Positions 17,011 through 26,161 of a stretch of 64,000 nucleotides of DNA are shown here, one piece after another. Position numbers and translations under genes: made by a program. The notes under the pieces are model-generated. The model worked only from the letters and a program-made list of their open reading frames with translations, had not been told where the DNA came from and did not search any database. Origin of the DNA: Saprospiraceae bacterium (GTDB lineage: Bacteria > Bacteroidota > Bacteroidia > Chitinophagales > Saprospiraceae); assembly GCA_016714085.1 (NCBI GenBank), contig JADJNW010000001.1:248001-312000 (forward strand). Direction: 5' to 3'. Each line of letters begins with the position of its first letter. Position 1 is the stretch's first letter.

Positions 17011-18646
17011 TCACGTTTGTATCACCCCCACATTAAATCTTTCCACTGGCGCGTTATTCGCCATTTCAATTCCTTGAGAAATCCACTGGCGCGTGTCGCG
17101 GGGATCGATGATAGCATCCACCCAAAGGCGGGCGGCGGCGTAGTAGGGCGTGGTTTGTTGGTCGTAGCGTTCGGTGATTTCATTCAGCAGGCGCTGTTCT
17201 TCCTCAGGATCAATGGTTTGTCCTTTCGCTTTTAATGTAGAAACTTGGATTTGCAGTAAAGTTTTAGCAGCTTGAGCGCCGCCCATTACCGCGATTTTGG
17301 CGGTGGGCCAAGCAACAATCAACCGGGGATCATAAGCTTTGCCGCACATCGCGTAGTTGCCGGCACCATAAGAATTGCCCATCACGATGCTGAATTTCGG
17401 CACAGTAGAATTGGCAACCGCGTTGACCATTTTAGCGCCATCTTTGATGATGCCGCCATGCTCGGAGCGCGTACCCACCATAAAACCCGTCACATCGTGC
17501 ATAAACACAAGGGGAATTTTCTTTTGGTTGCAATTCAAAATAAAGCGCGTGGCTTTGTCGGCAGAATCTGAGTAGATTACACCACCAAATTGCATTTCGC
17601 CTTTGGCGTTTTTCACTACTTCGCGGTTATTGGCGACAATGCCGACCGACCAGCCGTCGATGCGGGCATAAGCGCAGATAATGGTTTTGCCGTAGTCTTT
17701 TTTGTAAAAAGTAAGTTTGGAGTCATCCACAATGCGTTTGAGTACTTCGACTGTGTTGTATTGCTGCGCGGAACTTTCAGGAATAAAGTTGAGTATTTCT
17801 TCCGCATTTTCTTTAGGTAATTGGGGTGCAATTCGATCAAAACCTGCTTTTTCAAAATGCCCAATTTTATCTACTAAATCTTTAATCGTATCGAGGCAAG
17901 TTTTATCGTCGGGCATTTTATAATCGGTCACCCCGGAAATCTCGGATTGCGTAGTCGCGCCGCCAAGTGTTTCTTTGTCAACATCCTCGCCAATAGCGGC
18001 TTTCACCAAATACGGCCCCGCTAAAAAAATCGAACCTGTGCCTTCCACGATCAAGGCTTCGTCGCTCATAATTGGCAAAGTAAGCGCCCCCGGCCACACA
18101 ACTACCCATGATTGCTGCGATCTGTGGAATGCCCATGCTCGACATCCTCGCATTATTTCTGAAAATGCGCCCAAAATGCTCTTTATCAGGAAAAATCTCA
18201 TCTTGCATCGGCAAGAAAACTCCAGCGCTATCAACTAAATAAATAATCGGAATGCGATTTTCCATTGCAATTTCTTGCGCACGTAGATTTTTCTTACCCG
18301 TAATCGGAAACCAGGCACCAGCCTTCACGGTCGCATCATTCGCAACAATCACGCATTGCCGGCCGCGCACATAGCCAATTCCAACAACCACGCCCGCCGC
18401 CGGGCAGCCGCCTTGTTCTTCATACATTTCAAAGCCAGCAAAAGCGCCAATTTCCAGCAATTCAGAATCTTCGTCAATCAAATAAGCCACGCGCTCCCGC
18501 GCCGTCATTTTGCCTTGGGCGTGCTCCTTCTCGATTTTCTTTTGCCCCCCGCCAAGATAAATGCGCTCCAGGCGATGGTGCATACGCGAGAGCAAGAGTT
18601 TTATATTATCTTCATTCTTACTATGTTCAACGTTGATTGTAGGCAT
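17011..18646 (-). CDS. acyl-CoA carboxylase carboxyltransferase (beta) subunit, methylcrotonyl-CoA type (one frameshift)
   Basis: About 545 residues. The carboxyltransferase of a biotin-dependent acyl-CoA carboxylase moves CO2 from biotin to an acyl-CoA. HAQGKMTARERVAYLIDEDS opens the N-terminal domain. Next come GRQCVIVANDATVKAGAWFP, RIPIIYLVDSAGVFLPMQ, FGRIFRNNARMSSMGIPQIA and GSCVAGGAY. The C-terminal domain has HDVTGFMVG, GNSYGAGNYAMCGKAYDP and WPTAKIAVMGGAQAAKTL. These fit methylcrotonyl-CoA carboxylase beta (leucine breakdown) better than propionyl. An extra T near 18090 shifts the frame (AYLPIMSDEALIVE expected). The biotin-carrying alpha subunit is not in this window. Confidence 0.92.
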
Positions 18647-18702
18647 TATACAGCGTTTATTATCATAAAGATTGAATATTCCGTTTTTGCAAGCGTCGCA
18701 AA

Positions 18703-18744
18703 TTAAAAAAGACCAAACGCTTTTCCAATCGTCTGGCCTTTTTT
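18703..18744. terminator. hairpin terminator, possibly bidirectional
   Basis: AAAAAAGACCAAACG and CGTCTGGCCTTTTTT pair across a short loop, with A-run and T-run on either side. It lies 57 bases upstream of the carboxylase start, so it mainly serves plus-strand reading. The symmetric A/T flanks would also work on the minus strand. Confidence 0.7.
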
Positions 18745-18795
18745 ATGTAATGCGTCCTACGGTTCTAAACGTAGAACGCATACCAAATCAAATTT

Positions 18796-19179
18796 TTAGT
18801 TGCCGGAATGCAAGCCTACTTTATTGCCCTCCGTATCAATAAAAAATGCCATATAACCAGTTTCTTCATCGATTTGAGTTTTAGGCATAACTACTTGTCC
18901 ACCAGCGCTTTCTACTTTGCCGAGCGCATCCGCCAAATCAGGATTTGCATTCAAATAAATAAGCGCGCCATCAGTACTTGGTGTATGCATATCGCTTTGC
19001 ACCAAAGCGCCAGAAGCCTTGCCACTCATGGGCGCCCAGGGGAACATCGCCATGTGCATTCCCATCATTTCCATTTGTTGCATTTCGATACCAAAAATAG
19101 TCTCATAAAAGCTTTTCGCGCGATCAATGTCACTCGCAGGAATTTCAAACCAGTTTAATGCATTTGTCGTAGCATCCAT
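18796..19179 (-). CDS. VOC-superfamily protein
   Basis: 127 residues: MDATTNALNWFEIPASDIDR then AKSFYETIFGIEM, the usual glyoxalase/bleomycin-resistance start, and a C-terminal GYMAFFIDTEGNKVGLHS motif. It is a single paired-beta-alpha-beta-beta-beta protein, probably a dimer in the cytoplasm. Met-rich stretch MQQMEMMGMHMAM in the middle. Members of this subgroup are often annotated as lyases or lactoylglutathione-like enzymes, but no substrate can be assigned. Confidence 0.92.
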   Translation of the reverse strand: MDATTNALNWFEIPASDIDRAKSFYETIFGIEMQQMEMMGMHMAMFPWAPMSGKASGALVQSDMHTPSTDGALIYLNANPDLADALGKVESAGGQVVMPKTQIDEETGYMAFFIDTEGNKVGLHSGN

Positions 19180-19334
19180 AGATTCATGTTTTTTAGTTAG
19201 TTATAAAAGAAGTTTGTTTATAATATTTCTAATTGAAAGCACAGCCAAATTCCTGAAAAAATCGCAGGCTTCTGCAAAAGCTGCATTAAGTTTAGATTAA
19301 ATTATTTACTAAAAATGAATAAATGGAAAATATT

Positions 19335-20228
19335 TCAAAAGCTGTATTTCCGGCTAATCGGAAGGAAACTTGATTTTTTGCTTACTCTTTGTAAATCAAT
19401 CACTTTCCCGACAGGATGCACCACTTCCTGAAATTCCAGGCGCGTATCGCCATCCAAAAAACGAAAATCGATAAATAATTTTTTAACCGTTGCGCTCAAG
19501 CTATAAGTATAAAATTCAGCTTCTACTTCATCTTCTGTCAGACTTATTAACTTCGCTTTTTGAACATTATTAATAATAATGCTTGGTTTGGTAAATGTAA
19601 GACCGATGAATGTAACCCTAACGCGCGTTGGAATCGCCTGACTCCAAATCATTTTTATATGAAATTCTACATTAATTTGAATAATATCTTTATTCTTTAA
19701 TCCTGCTTCCAGGAGCGTAAGGCGCTCATTTATTAAAGGCGTGCGATTGACAACTAAATAAGTTTTAGGATTATCAGAATCCAAAGGCGTGCTGGTGTCG
19801 ATGCCAAATTGCCGGATTAAAGTTTTCTTTAAATAACCAACGCTTTGATAGGGTGAAATTTTACAATATTGTCGAATTTTTTTCTTTTCGGAAACAAATA
19901 TTAATAAAATTGTTTCTTTTTTTTCATTTTCTTCTGAAATCATTACATTAGGATGAATACTTACAGGCAATCTTGATTCTTTTTCCATCAAAGTTATTAA
20001 TGCCTGAATACCTTCATTAATTTCGCTTAATTCCCATAATATCTGATATTCTGTCCATTCATTTATTTGTGATTTTTTCTTTAAGCCATTCCAACGAGCA
20101 GAAAGGAAATAAAATTCATCTTTGACGAATGGAGGGTACGCGCCGATCACCCGGGACAAGGTATCCAAGGCAGCTTCAGTTGGCGCTGTGGCGATCGTAT
20201 CTTTTATATGTTCAAGTTTCCATAGCAT
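19335..20228 (-). CDS. EAD11-like effector-associated domain plus ubiquitin-like domain protein
   Basis: 297 residues, no signal or membrane segment. Residues 1-85 form a helical bundle with LSARWNGLKKKSQINEWTEY and NEGIQALI, resembling effector-associated domain 11, a death-like adaptor of bacterial conflict systems. Residues about 105-190 look like a beta-grasp, ubiquitin/YukD-like fold: two strands (ILLIFVSEKKKIRQYCKI), a helix (SVGYLKKTLIRQFGI), then KTYLVVNRTPL and LLEAGLKNKDIIQINVEF, the last like the ubiquitin C-terminal strand motif. Residues 195-290 are beta-rich and unassigned. No diglycine tail. The neighbours are housekeeping genes, so it seems an orphan adaptor or sensor. Confidence 0.65.
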   Translation of the reverse strand: MLWKLEHIKDTIATAPTEAALDTLSRVIGAYPPFVKDEFYFLSARWNGLKKKSQINEWTEYQILWELSEINEGIQALITLMEKESRLPVSIHPNVMISEENEKKETILLIFVSEKKKIRQYCKISPYQSVGYLKKTLIRQFGIDTSTPLDSDNPKTYLVVNRTPLINERLTLLEAGLKNKDIIQINVEFHIKMIWSQAIPTRVRVTFIGLTFTKPSIIINNVQKAKLISLTEDEVEAEFYTYSLSATVKKLFIDFRFLDGDTRLEFQEVVHPVGKVIDLQRVSKKSSFLPISRKYSF

Positions 20229-20438
20229 AGCCGGGTTATTTATTAACTATTGATAATCGGTTATTTATAGATGAAAAATATTTACATTTTTACATGAATT
20301 CTTCATTTAAAAATAATCAATTGCCAATTACCAATCATCAATATTCTAAGTCATTCTTTCTTCTATAAATATCGAAATTTATTGCAGAAAGGTTGCTTTT
20401 TCTGTCCATTTTTTTGAAAAACCCATTTTTGTACAACA

Positions 20439-20475
20439 AAAAAAGTGTACCCCGAAGCATCAGGATACACTTTTT
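20439..20475 (-). terminator. Rho-independent terminator of rpsT
   Basis: AAAAAGTGTACCC and GGATACACTTTTT pair around a short loop. Read on the minus strand it ends in a T-run, about 20 bases beyond the rpsT stop codon. Confidence 0.8.
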
Positions 20476-20495
20476 CAGGCAAAGCCTTGTCTGAT

Positions 20496-20750
20496 TTATG
20501 CCATCGCGTTGATATGCTTCATCAAGCTGCGCTTCAGGTGCGCCGCTTTATTCTTGTGCCAGGTGCCGCGCTTCGCCAGTTTATCGATCATACTGATCAC
20601 TTTCGGCAAGAATTTTTCTGCTTCCGACTTGTCGGACAACTCACGAAATTTCTTGATCGACGTACGAGTAGATTTGCCATAATAGCGATTGCGCAAGCGT
20701 TTGCGCTCGTCCTGACGAATTCTTTTTAAGGCTGATTTATGGTGTGCCAT
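20496..20750 (-). CDS. rpsT: 30S ribosomal protein S20
   Basis: 84 residues, the normal size. MAHHKSALKRIRQDERKRLR then NRYYGKSTRTSIKKF is the diagnostic Lys/Arg-rich start, and AKRGTWHKNKAAHLKRSLMK the end (family: GxxHxNxAxRxKSRL). It binds 16S rRNA in the body of the small subunit. A single-gene unit with its own terminator. The 5' region (20751-20870) should hold the promoter. Confidence 0.97.
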   Translation of the reverse strand: MAHHKSALKRIRQDERKRLRNRYYGKSTRTSIKKFRELSDKSEAEKFLPKVISMIDKLAKRGTWHKNKAAHLKRSLMKHINAMA

Positions 20751-20975
20751 TCCTATTGACTATTTTCGATTGATAATGGACAAATTTTCTTACTTGATTT
20801 TCGGAGTGCAAAGATAGCGGTTTTTACAAAACTTGAAAGCCTATCGCAGAATTTTTTCAAAAAGAATGATTTATTTCCGATTTCCCACTTTCAATTTCCC
20901 ACTTCCCATCATGCCACTTTTTTTATCTTCGGATGTCTTTTTGGAAAATAATTTCTCAAAACAAAAGAAAAAGCT

Positions 20976-21838
20976 ATGAAAAATGTTCTGTTCTGTATCG
21001 GTCTGCTCTGCCTTTCGGCCAATACGTTTGCTCAAAAAATTATGACTGCTAAAGCACAAAAATTGTATGAATTGGCAGAAACAGATTTTAAAAAATTTGC
21101 AGAAGAAATTGCCGGAAATAGCAAAAGTGATTTCACCCGTACCCAAAATATTGTCACCTGGTTTGCCGAGCATTTTGATTGGAAATCAACCGATTATAAA
21201 AAAGAACGCCTCAGGAAATTATCGAGCGACGCGGTGGCAACTGCAACGAACTGGCGCTTGTCTCCATTGAATGTATGAAAGCATTGGGCATCCAGTATCG
21301 GCGGGTGCGCGAGATCAACCTTCATGTAGAGACGCCCCGACGTCAGGGAGACGCTGCTAAAAAAGTACAAGAATCGGGCAATCGGATGTCTGTATTCGGC
21401 TGGCGGCATAACGACCACGTATGGATTGAAGTTTTTGATCCTAAAACCAATGAATGGTTTCCCGCCGATCCCTCTATGGGTGCAGTAGGTAGTGAGCAGT
21501 GGCTGGCGGCACGCTATGGCTTTGGCAATCGTTTTACTTTGAATCCTATCTCCGAGGATATGGTCGCTCCTTTTGCCGTTTTTGCATCTGATGATAAAGG
21601 AAATTTTATAGAAAATCGCAGCAAACACTACGCGGTAGAGGGTTTTAATAATTTATATCATAAACAATTGCAAGCATTACCTTCCTGGAATAACTGGGTA
21701 CAAGGTATTGAAACCTTGAGTGTAAAAGCGCAAGAAGCCTTTGAAGGCAAAACCAATTTGCACGATTATACCGAAGACATCCATGCGCTTTGGAAAACGT
21801 ATTATCAATTAAAAGTGGAGTATTTGGAGAAAAAATAA
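20976..21838 (+). CDS. exported transglutaminase-like protein (one frameshift)
   Basis: About 287 residues with the signal MKNVLFCIGLLCLSANTFAQ. The transglutaminase/protease fold carries the Cys-His-Asp triad: Cys in RRGGNCNELALVS, His in WRHNDHVWIEVFD, Asp in WFPADPSMG. A lost A near 21217 (LKEIIERRGGNC expected) moves the frame just before the catalytic Cys. In bacteria these are mostly papain-like peptidases or cross-linkers in the envelope; no substrate is evident. The gene stands alone between rpsT (divergent) and gyrB. Confidence 0.85.
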
Positions 21839-21857
21839 TATTTTTTAGCGCTATATT

Positions 21858-21885
21858 AATCTGGTGACTTTATAGTCATCAGATT
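21858..21885 (+). terminator. intergenic hairpin after the transglutaminase gene
   Basis: AATCTGGTGACT and AGTCATCAGATT pair (one G-T) around TTAT. There is no T-run. The same word pattern (ATCTGACGACTT) forms a perfect hairpin at 63581-63611. Confidence 0.55.
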
Positions 21886-22004
21886 AAGCAAAATAAGATT
21901 TGAAAGATAGAATTTGAAAGATTGCGCGATAAATCTTCAACTTTTCCTTTGTAAAAGTGTTGTTTTAAAGATAAACTTTCCTAACTACAACCCACATTTT
22001 TTCG

Positions 22005-22012
22005 TATTTTTG
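22005..22012 (+). promoter_or_regulatory. -7 promoter element of gyrB
   Basis: TATTTTTG fits the Bacteroidota -7 consensus TAnnTTTG. It lies only five bases before the gyrB ATG, so the transcript would begin at or very near the start codon (leaderless). No good TTTG at the -33 distance was found. Confidence 0.4.
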
Positions 22013-22016
22013 CAGA

Positions 22017-23993
22017 ATGGATATGGTAAAAGAACTACAAGAAGTTCCAGTGCAGAATGGCAACTACGATGCCAGTAATATTCAAGCGCTGGAAGGATTG
22101 GAAGCGGTGCGAAAGCGCCCCGGAATGTACATCGGAAGCACGGATTCAAAAGGTTTGCATCACCTCGTATGGGAAGTGGTGGATAACTCCGTAGATGAAT
22201 ACCTTGCTGGTCATTGCTCAACGATAGATGTAATTATTCAACCTGACAACTCGGTTAGCGTCAAGGATAACGGCCGCGGTATCCCAACGGGTATGCACGA
22301 AAAGCTCCAAAAATCGGCGCTTGAAGTGGTGATGACGGTCTTACACGCGGGAGGTAAATTTGATAAAAATACCTACAAAGTCTCTGGCGGCTTGCATGGG
22401 GTAGGTGTTTCCTGCGTGAATGCCCTCTCCTCGTATTTGCGTGCAGAGGTGCATCGCGAGGGTAAAATCTTTGTGCAGGAATATTCGGAAGGCAAACCCC
22501 AAACCAGCGTGGACACAGTTGGCGAAGCCAATGATACAGGTACAATTATTACTTTCAAGCCGGATGCTAAAATCTTTGAAACGCTTGAATATAAGTATGA
22601 TGTACTGGCCCATCGCTTCCGCGAAATCGCGTATTTGAACAGAGGTCTTACGCTTACACTCATTGATGGACGCACTCCAGATGAAAAAGGAGAATTCAAA
22701 TCTGAAACCTTCCATTCCGAAGGTGGACTGAAAGAATTTGTCGAATATTTGGACGAATCAAAGACGAAGTTGATCTCTGAACCGATTCATGTCACTGGCA
22801 GTGAAGATGGGGTGGAGGTCGAGGTTGCTATGCAACACAATACTTCCTACACGGAGAATATTTACTCTTTTGTCAATAACATCAATACCCGCGAGGGCGG
22901 CACACACGTCAACGGTTTTCGTATGGCGGTGAATCGAGTGTTTAAGCAATACGGCACGGACAACGGCTTTTTCAAAAAACTGAAATTCACTCCAGCAGGT
23001 GAAGATTTTCGGGAAGGCTTGACGGCTGTAATTTCGGTGAAGGTGCCAGAGCCTCAATTTAAAGGGCAAACCAAAGGCGAATTGGGCAACTCGGAAGTGA
23101 CTGGTATTGTATCGCGCACTTTGGGGGATGCTTTGGCCACTTTTTTAGAAGAAAATCCGAAAGAAGCCAAACGCATCCTTGAAAAAGTAATCCTTGCTGC
23201 TACTGCGCGCGAAGCTGCTCGCAAGGCCCGCGAAATGGTGCAACGCAAAAACGTGCTGACTGGTAGTGGTCTGCCAGGAAAGCTTGCCGATTGCGCGACC
23301 CGCGACCCTGAAAGTGCTGAATTATTTTTGGTCGAAGGGGACTCTGCCGGTGGTACAGCTAAGCAAGGGCGCGATCGCAATTTCCAAGCGATTTTGCCAC
23401 TGCGTGGAAAGATTCTCAATGTAGAAAAGGCGCTTGAGCACAAGATTTATGAGAATGAGGAAATCAAGAATATGTTCACTGCCTTGGGTGTCAATATTCA
23501 GGAAGACGAAGATGGTGAGCGCATATTGAATATCAACAAGTTACGTTATTACAAAGTCGTTATCATGTGCGATGCCGACGTGGATGGTAGTCACATTACG
23601 ACTTTGATTATGACTTTTTTCTTCCGCTATATGAAGCCGCTCATTGAGCAAGGCTATATTTATATTGCCACGCCGCCGCTGTATCGGGTGCAAAAAGGCA
23701 AAGAATTTCGCTACTGCTGGAACGAACAAGAACGTAAAGAGGCAATTGCTGCGTATGCCAAAGGTGGTAACGAATCTTCTGTAAAAGTGCAACGCTATAA
23801 GGGTCTTGGTGAAATGAACGCCGAGCAACTTTGGGAAACCACCATGAATCCTGATACGCGCATCTTGCGTAGGGTCACGATCGACGATGCTATCGAAGCA
23901 GATCGTATTTTCGCAATGCTCATGGGCGACGATGTGCCACCACGCCGCGCCTTCATTGAAGCGAATGCCAAGTACGCAAAGGTAGATATTTAG
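22017..23993 (+). CDS. gyrB: DNA gyrase subunit B
   Basis: 658 residues, intact and full length. It is the ATPase subunit of gyrase, which introduces negative supercoils together with GyrA. YDASNIQALEGLEAVRKRPG and MYIGSTDSKGLHHLVWEVVD give the GHKL ATP site (Glu/Asn in EVVDNSVDE), with DNGRGIP and GGLHGVG completing it. The transducer domain follows, then TOPRIM with EGDSAGG and DADVDGSHI, and the C-terminal tail PRRAFIEANAKYAKVDI. The ALEGLEAVRKRPGMYIG start separates it from ParE. GyrA is not in this window. Confidence 0.97.
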   Translation: MDMVKELQEVPVQNGNYDASNIQALEGLEAVRKRPGMYIGSTDSKGLHHLVWEVVDNSVDEYLAGHCSTIDVIIQPDNSVSVKDNGRGIPTGMHEKLQKSALEVVMTVLHAGGKFDKNTYKVSGGLHGVGVSCVNALSSYLRAEVHREGKIFVQEYSEGKPQTSVDTVGEANDTGTIITFKPDAKIFETLEYKYDVLAHRFREIAYLNRGLTLTLIDGRTPDEKGEFKSETFHSEGGLKEFVEYLDESKTKLISEPIHVTGSEDGVEVEVAMQHNTSYTENIYSFVNNINTREGGTHVNGFRMAVNRVFKQYGTDNGFFKKLKFTPAGEDFREGLTAVISVKVPEPQFKGQTKGELGNSEVTGIVSRTLGDALATFLEENPKEAKRILEKVILAATAREAARKAREMVQRKNVLTGSGLPGKLADCATRDPESAELFLVEGDSAGGTAKQGRDRNFQAILPLRGKILNVEKALEHKIYENEEIKNMFTALGVNIQEDEDGERILNINKLRYYKVVIMCDADVDGSHITTLIMTFFFRYMKPLIEQGYIYIATPPLYRVQKGKEFRYCWNEQERKEAIAAYAKGGNESSVKVQRYKGLGEMNAEQLWETTMNPDTRILRRVTIDDAIEADRIFAMLMGDDVPPRRAFIEANAKYAKVDI

Positions 23994-24003
23994 TTAATTT
24001 TTT

Positions 24004-24060
24004 GATGTGCCAATGTGTTGATATGCCAGTTTATGCAGCAAATTAACACATTGGCACATC
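24004..24060. repeat. perfect 16-bp inverted repeat after gyrB
   Basis: GATGTGCCAATGTGTT at 24004-24019 and its exact complement AACACATTGGCACATC at 24045-24060 enclose 25 bases. It starts 11 bases after the gyrB stop. It lacks a T-run but could stall transcription or protect the mRNA end. Confidence 0.9.
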
Positions 24061-24194
24061 CTCACATCAATTTTGTCATATTCCAACCAAAATTTCCTTT
24101 CGCAAGGATTTTCTCAGGTTTTTCTTGTATTTTTGCCAGAAATAGACATTTCTTACTTATCTCATTGATTTTGTGAGGCTTAAAATTTTATAAA

Positions 24195-25187
24195 ATGCTG
24201 AAAATTGGGGTTTTGGGAGCCGGACACTTAGGTAAAATTCATCTGAAGTGTATTCAACTTGCCAGTGACACCTATAAATTGGTCGGTTTTTATGATCCTG
24301 ATGACAGAACTGCCCAGCAAGTCATTGAGACCTACAAAATCAAGCGTTTTGCTACAATGGAGGAGCTTTTCTCAGCGGTAGATGTGGTGGACATTGTGAC
24401 GCCTACGACCACGCATTTCGCTGTTGCTTCTCGTGCCATGCGCGCCGGAAAGCACATTTTTATTGAAAAACCACTAACCAGAACGCTGGACGAAGCAGAA
24501 GAATTGGTACGTATTAGCCAAGAGCATAATGTAAAAGTGCAAGTTGGTCACGTCGAACGCTTCAATCCAGCACTGTTAGCATTAGAAGATATGCCGCTCG
24601 ACCCCATGTTTATTGAGGCACACCGTTTAGCAGTTTTCAATCCTCGCGGCACGGATGTGTCGGTTATTCTTGATTTGATGATTCACGATTTGGACATTAT
24701 TCTCAGCATGGTGAAAGCCGAAGTAAAATTTATCAGCGCAAGTGGCGTATCCGTCGTGAGCGAAACCCCAGATATTGCAAATGCCCGAATCGAGTTTACC
24801 AATGGCTGCGTAGCAAACCTTACAGCCAGCCGCATTTCGATGAAGCAGATGCGCAAAGTGCGGCTCTTCCAGCGCGACGCCTACATTAGCCTGGATTTTC
24901 TGGAAAAAGAAGCACAAATCGTTCGCCTTTTTGATGAACATGCTCCGAATCTGCCCGTTGAAGATAATTTAATGGAATTGCAAACCAATGGTGGCAAGAA
25001 ATTCATTCAAGTGTATATGCCTCAAATAGAGCAAGTTAACGCCATTAAAATGGAATTAGAGACATTTGGGCAAAGCATTTTACAAAACAAAACGCCGAAA
25101 GTGCCGATTGAAGATGGTTACAAAGCTTTAAAAGTCGCCCATGATATTCTTTGGGAAATAGAAAAAAGAGCTTCGGTTTTAAATTAA
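24195..25187 (+). CDS. Gfo/Idh/MocA-family NAD(P)-dependent oxidoreductase
   Basis: 330 residues. The Rossmann start MLKIGVLGAGHLGKIHLKCI binds NAD(P). Then come VDIVTPTTTHF and the family signature GKHIFIEKPLTR (Lys of EKP is catalytic), with a C-terminal alpha/beta domain including ILDLMIHDLDIILSM. Substrates in this family are sugars, inositols or related compounds; the HDLDI motif resembles UDP-N-acetylglucosamine-oxidase types of envelope sugar pathways. A sugar transferase gene lies 1 kb downstream. A TATTTTTG -7-like element is at 24128-24135. Confidence 0.92.
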   Translation: MLKIGVLGAGHLGKIHLKCIQLASDTYKLVGFYDPDDRTAQQVIETYKIKRFATMEELFSAVDVVDIVTPTTTHFAVASRAMRAGKHIFIEKPLTRTLDEAEELVRISQEHNVKVQVGHVERFNPALLALEDMPLDPMFIEAHRLAVFNPRGTDVSVILDLMIHDLDIILSMVKAEVKFISASGVSVVSETPDIANARIEFTNGCVANLTASRISMKQMRKVRLFQRDAYISLDFLEKEAQIVRLFDEHAPNLPVEDNLMELQTNGGKKFIQVYMPQIEQVNAIKMELETFGQSILQNKTPKVPIEDGYKALKVAHDILWEIEKRASVLN

Positions 25188-25250
25188 AATATTGTTATAG
25201 ATTATTGTTTATCAAGACGTTCGAGTAAAAGATAACCGATAACCAAAAAC

Positions 25251-26120
25251 ATGAAAACTATCTACAGAATATATTTACTCCCGCTATTATTTTTAAATGC
25301 CTGCGATTTAATCAATCCAAGCGAAGAAATTCCCGCGTATATTTATATAACATCATTTCAACTAAATACTGCCAATAACCAAGGTACTAATTCCAACAAA
25401 ATAACCGATGTATGGCTCACGGTTAATGGCAATTTCCTAGGGGCTTACACGCTTCCGGCGCTGATCCCGATTTTGGAAATGGGTGAACAAGAAATCACGC
25501 TGGAGGCCGGCATCAAAGACAATGGCATCGCGGCTACGCCAGAAATATATCCGTTTTATCAGCCTTATAAAGTAAAAGTGGATTTGCAGCCGAATGAGGT
25601 CGATACGCTTCGTCCGGTCATTAGTTATCGCCCGGAAACAAAGTTTGCTTTTATCGAGCGATTTGAGGATAATGGACAGATTTTCAGAGATTTACGCAGC
25701 GGTTCAGACATTAATCGCATTCAAATAATAAGCGAAGGCGCTTTTGAAGGAAAATCGGGATTGATCCAACTTGATAAAGATAATCCTTTGGTAGAATTGG
25801 CAACAGTATCTGATTATGAGAATCTTACAGATAAAGGTATTCTGGTATATCTTGAAGTTAATTATAAATCGGAGGCAACGGTAATTTTTGGAGTGCAGGG
25901 CTATAAAAATGGCGTGGCGGGCGATCCTGTTTTCGATCCGGGATTTTTGCCTTCGGCTGGCTGGAATAAAATTTATTTCAATATGAGCAGTTTGGTGGCG
26001 AGTAGTAATTATGATACATATAAAATATTGCTGCAAGCCATTTTACCAAATAATAATGGAGTTTTCACGCAAAATAATGCCAACGTATGGTTGGACAACA
26101 TCAAACTGGTTCACTTTTGA
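25251..26120 (+). CDS. lipoprotein of unknown function
   Basis: 289 residues. MKTIYRIYLLPLLFLNACDL is a lipoprotein signal with the Cys at about residue 18. The mature part is beta-rich. It contains a PEGA-like segment near residues 50-90 (ITDVWLTVNGNFLGAYTLPA, then an ITLEAGIKDNG strand) and a C-terminal jelly-roll-like half (ERFEDNGQIF...VWLDNIKLVHF). I do not recognise a named family. It stands 63 bases after the oxidoreductase and directly before the sugar transferase, so it may belong to an exopolysaccharide locus. Confidence 0.8.
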   Translation: MKTIYRIYLLPLLFLNACDLINPSEEIPAYIYITSFQLNTANNQGTNSNKITDVWLTVNGNFLGAYTLPALIPILEMGEQEITLEAGIKDNGIAATPEIYPFYQPYKVKVDLQPNEVDTLRPVISYRPETKFAFIERFEDNGQIFRDLRSGSDINRIQIISEGAFEGKSGLIQLDKDNPLVELATVSDYENLTDKGILVYLEVNYKSEATVIFGVQGYKNGVAGDPVFDPGFLPSAGWNKIYFNMSSLVASSNYDTYKILLQAILPNNNGVFTQNNANVWLDNIKLVHF

Positions 26121-26161
26121 GTGCAATAGCAACTGCAACAAACGAGTATGATAAGCAAAGT

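Noticed and set aside
22017..23993. Topoisomerase IV subunit B (parE)
   Set aside because: The ALEGLEAVRKRPGMYIG start and the DADVDGSHI context fit GyrB; Bacteroidota ParE has a different N-terminal motif.
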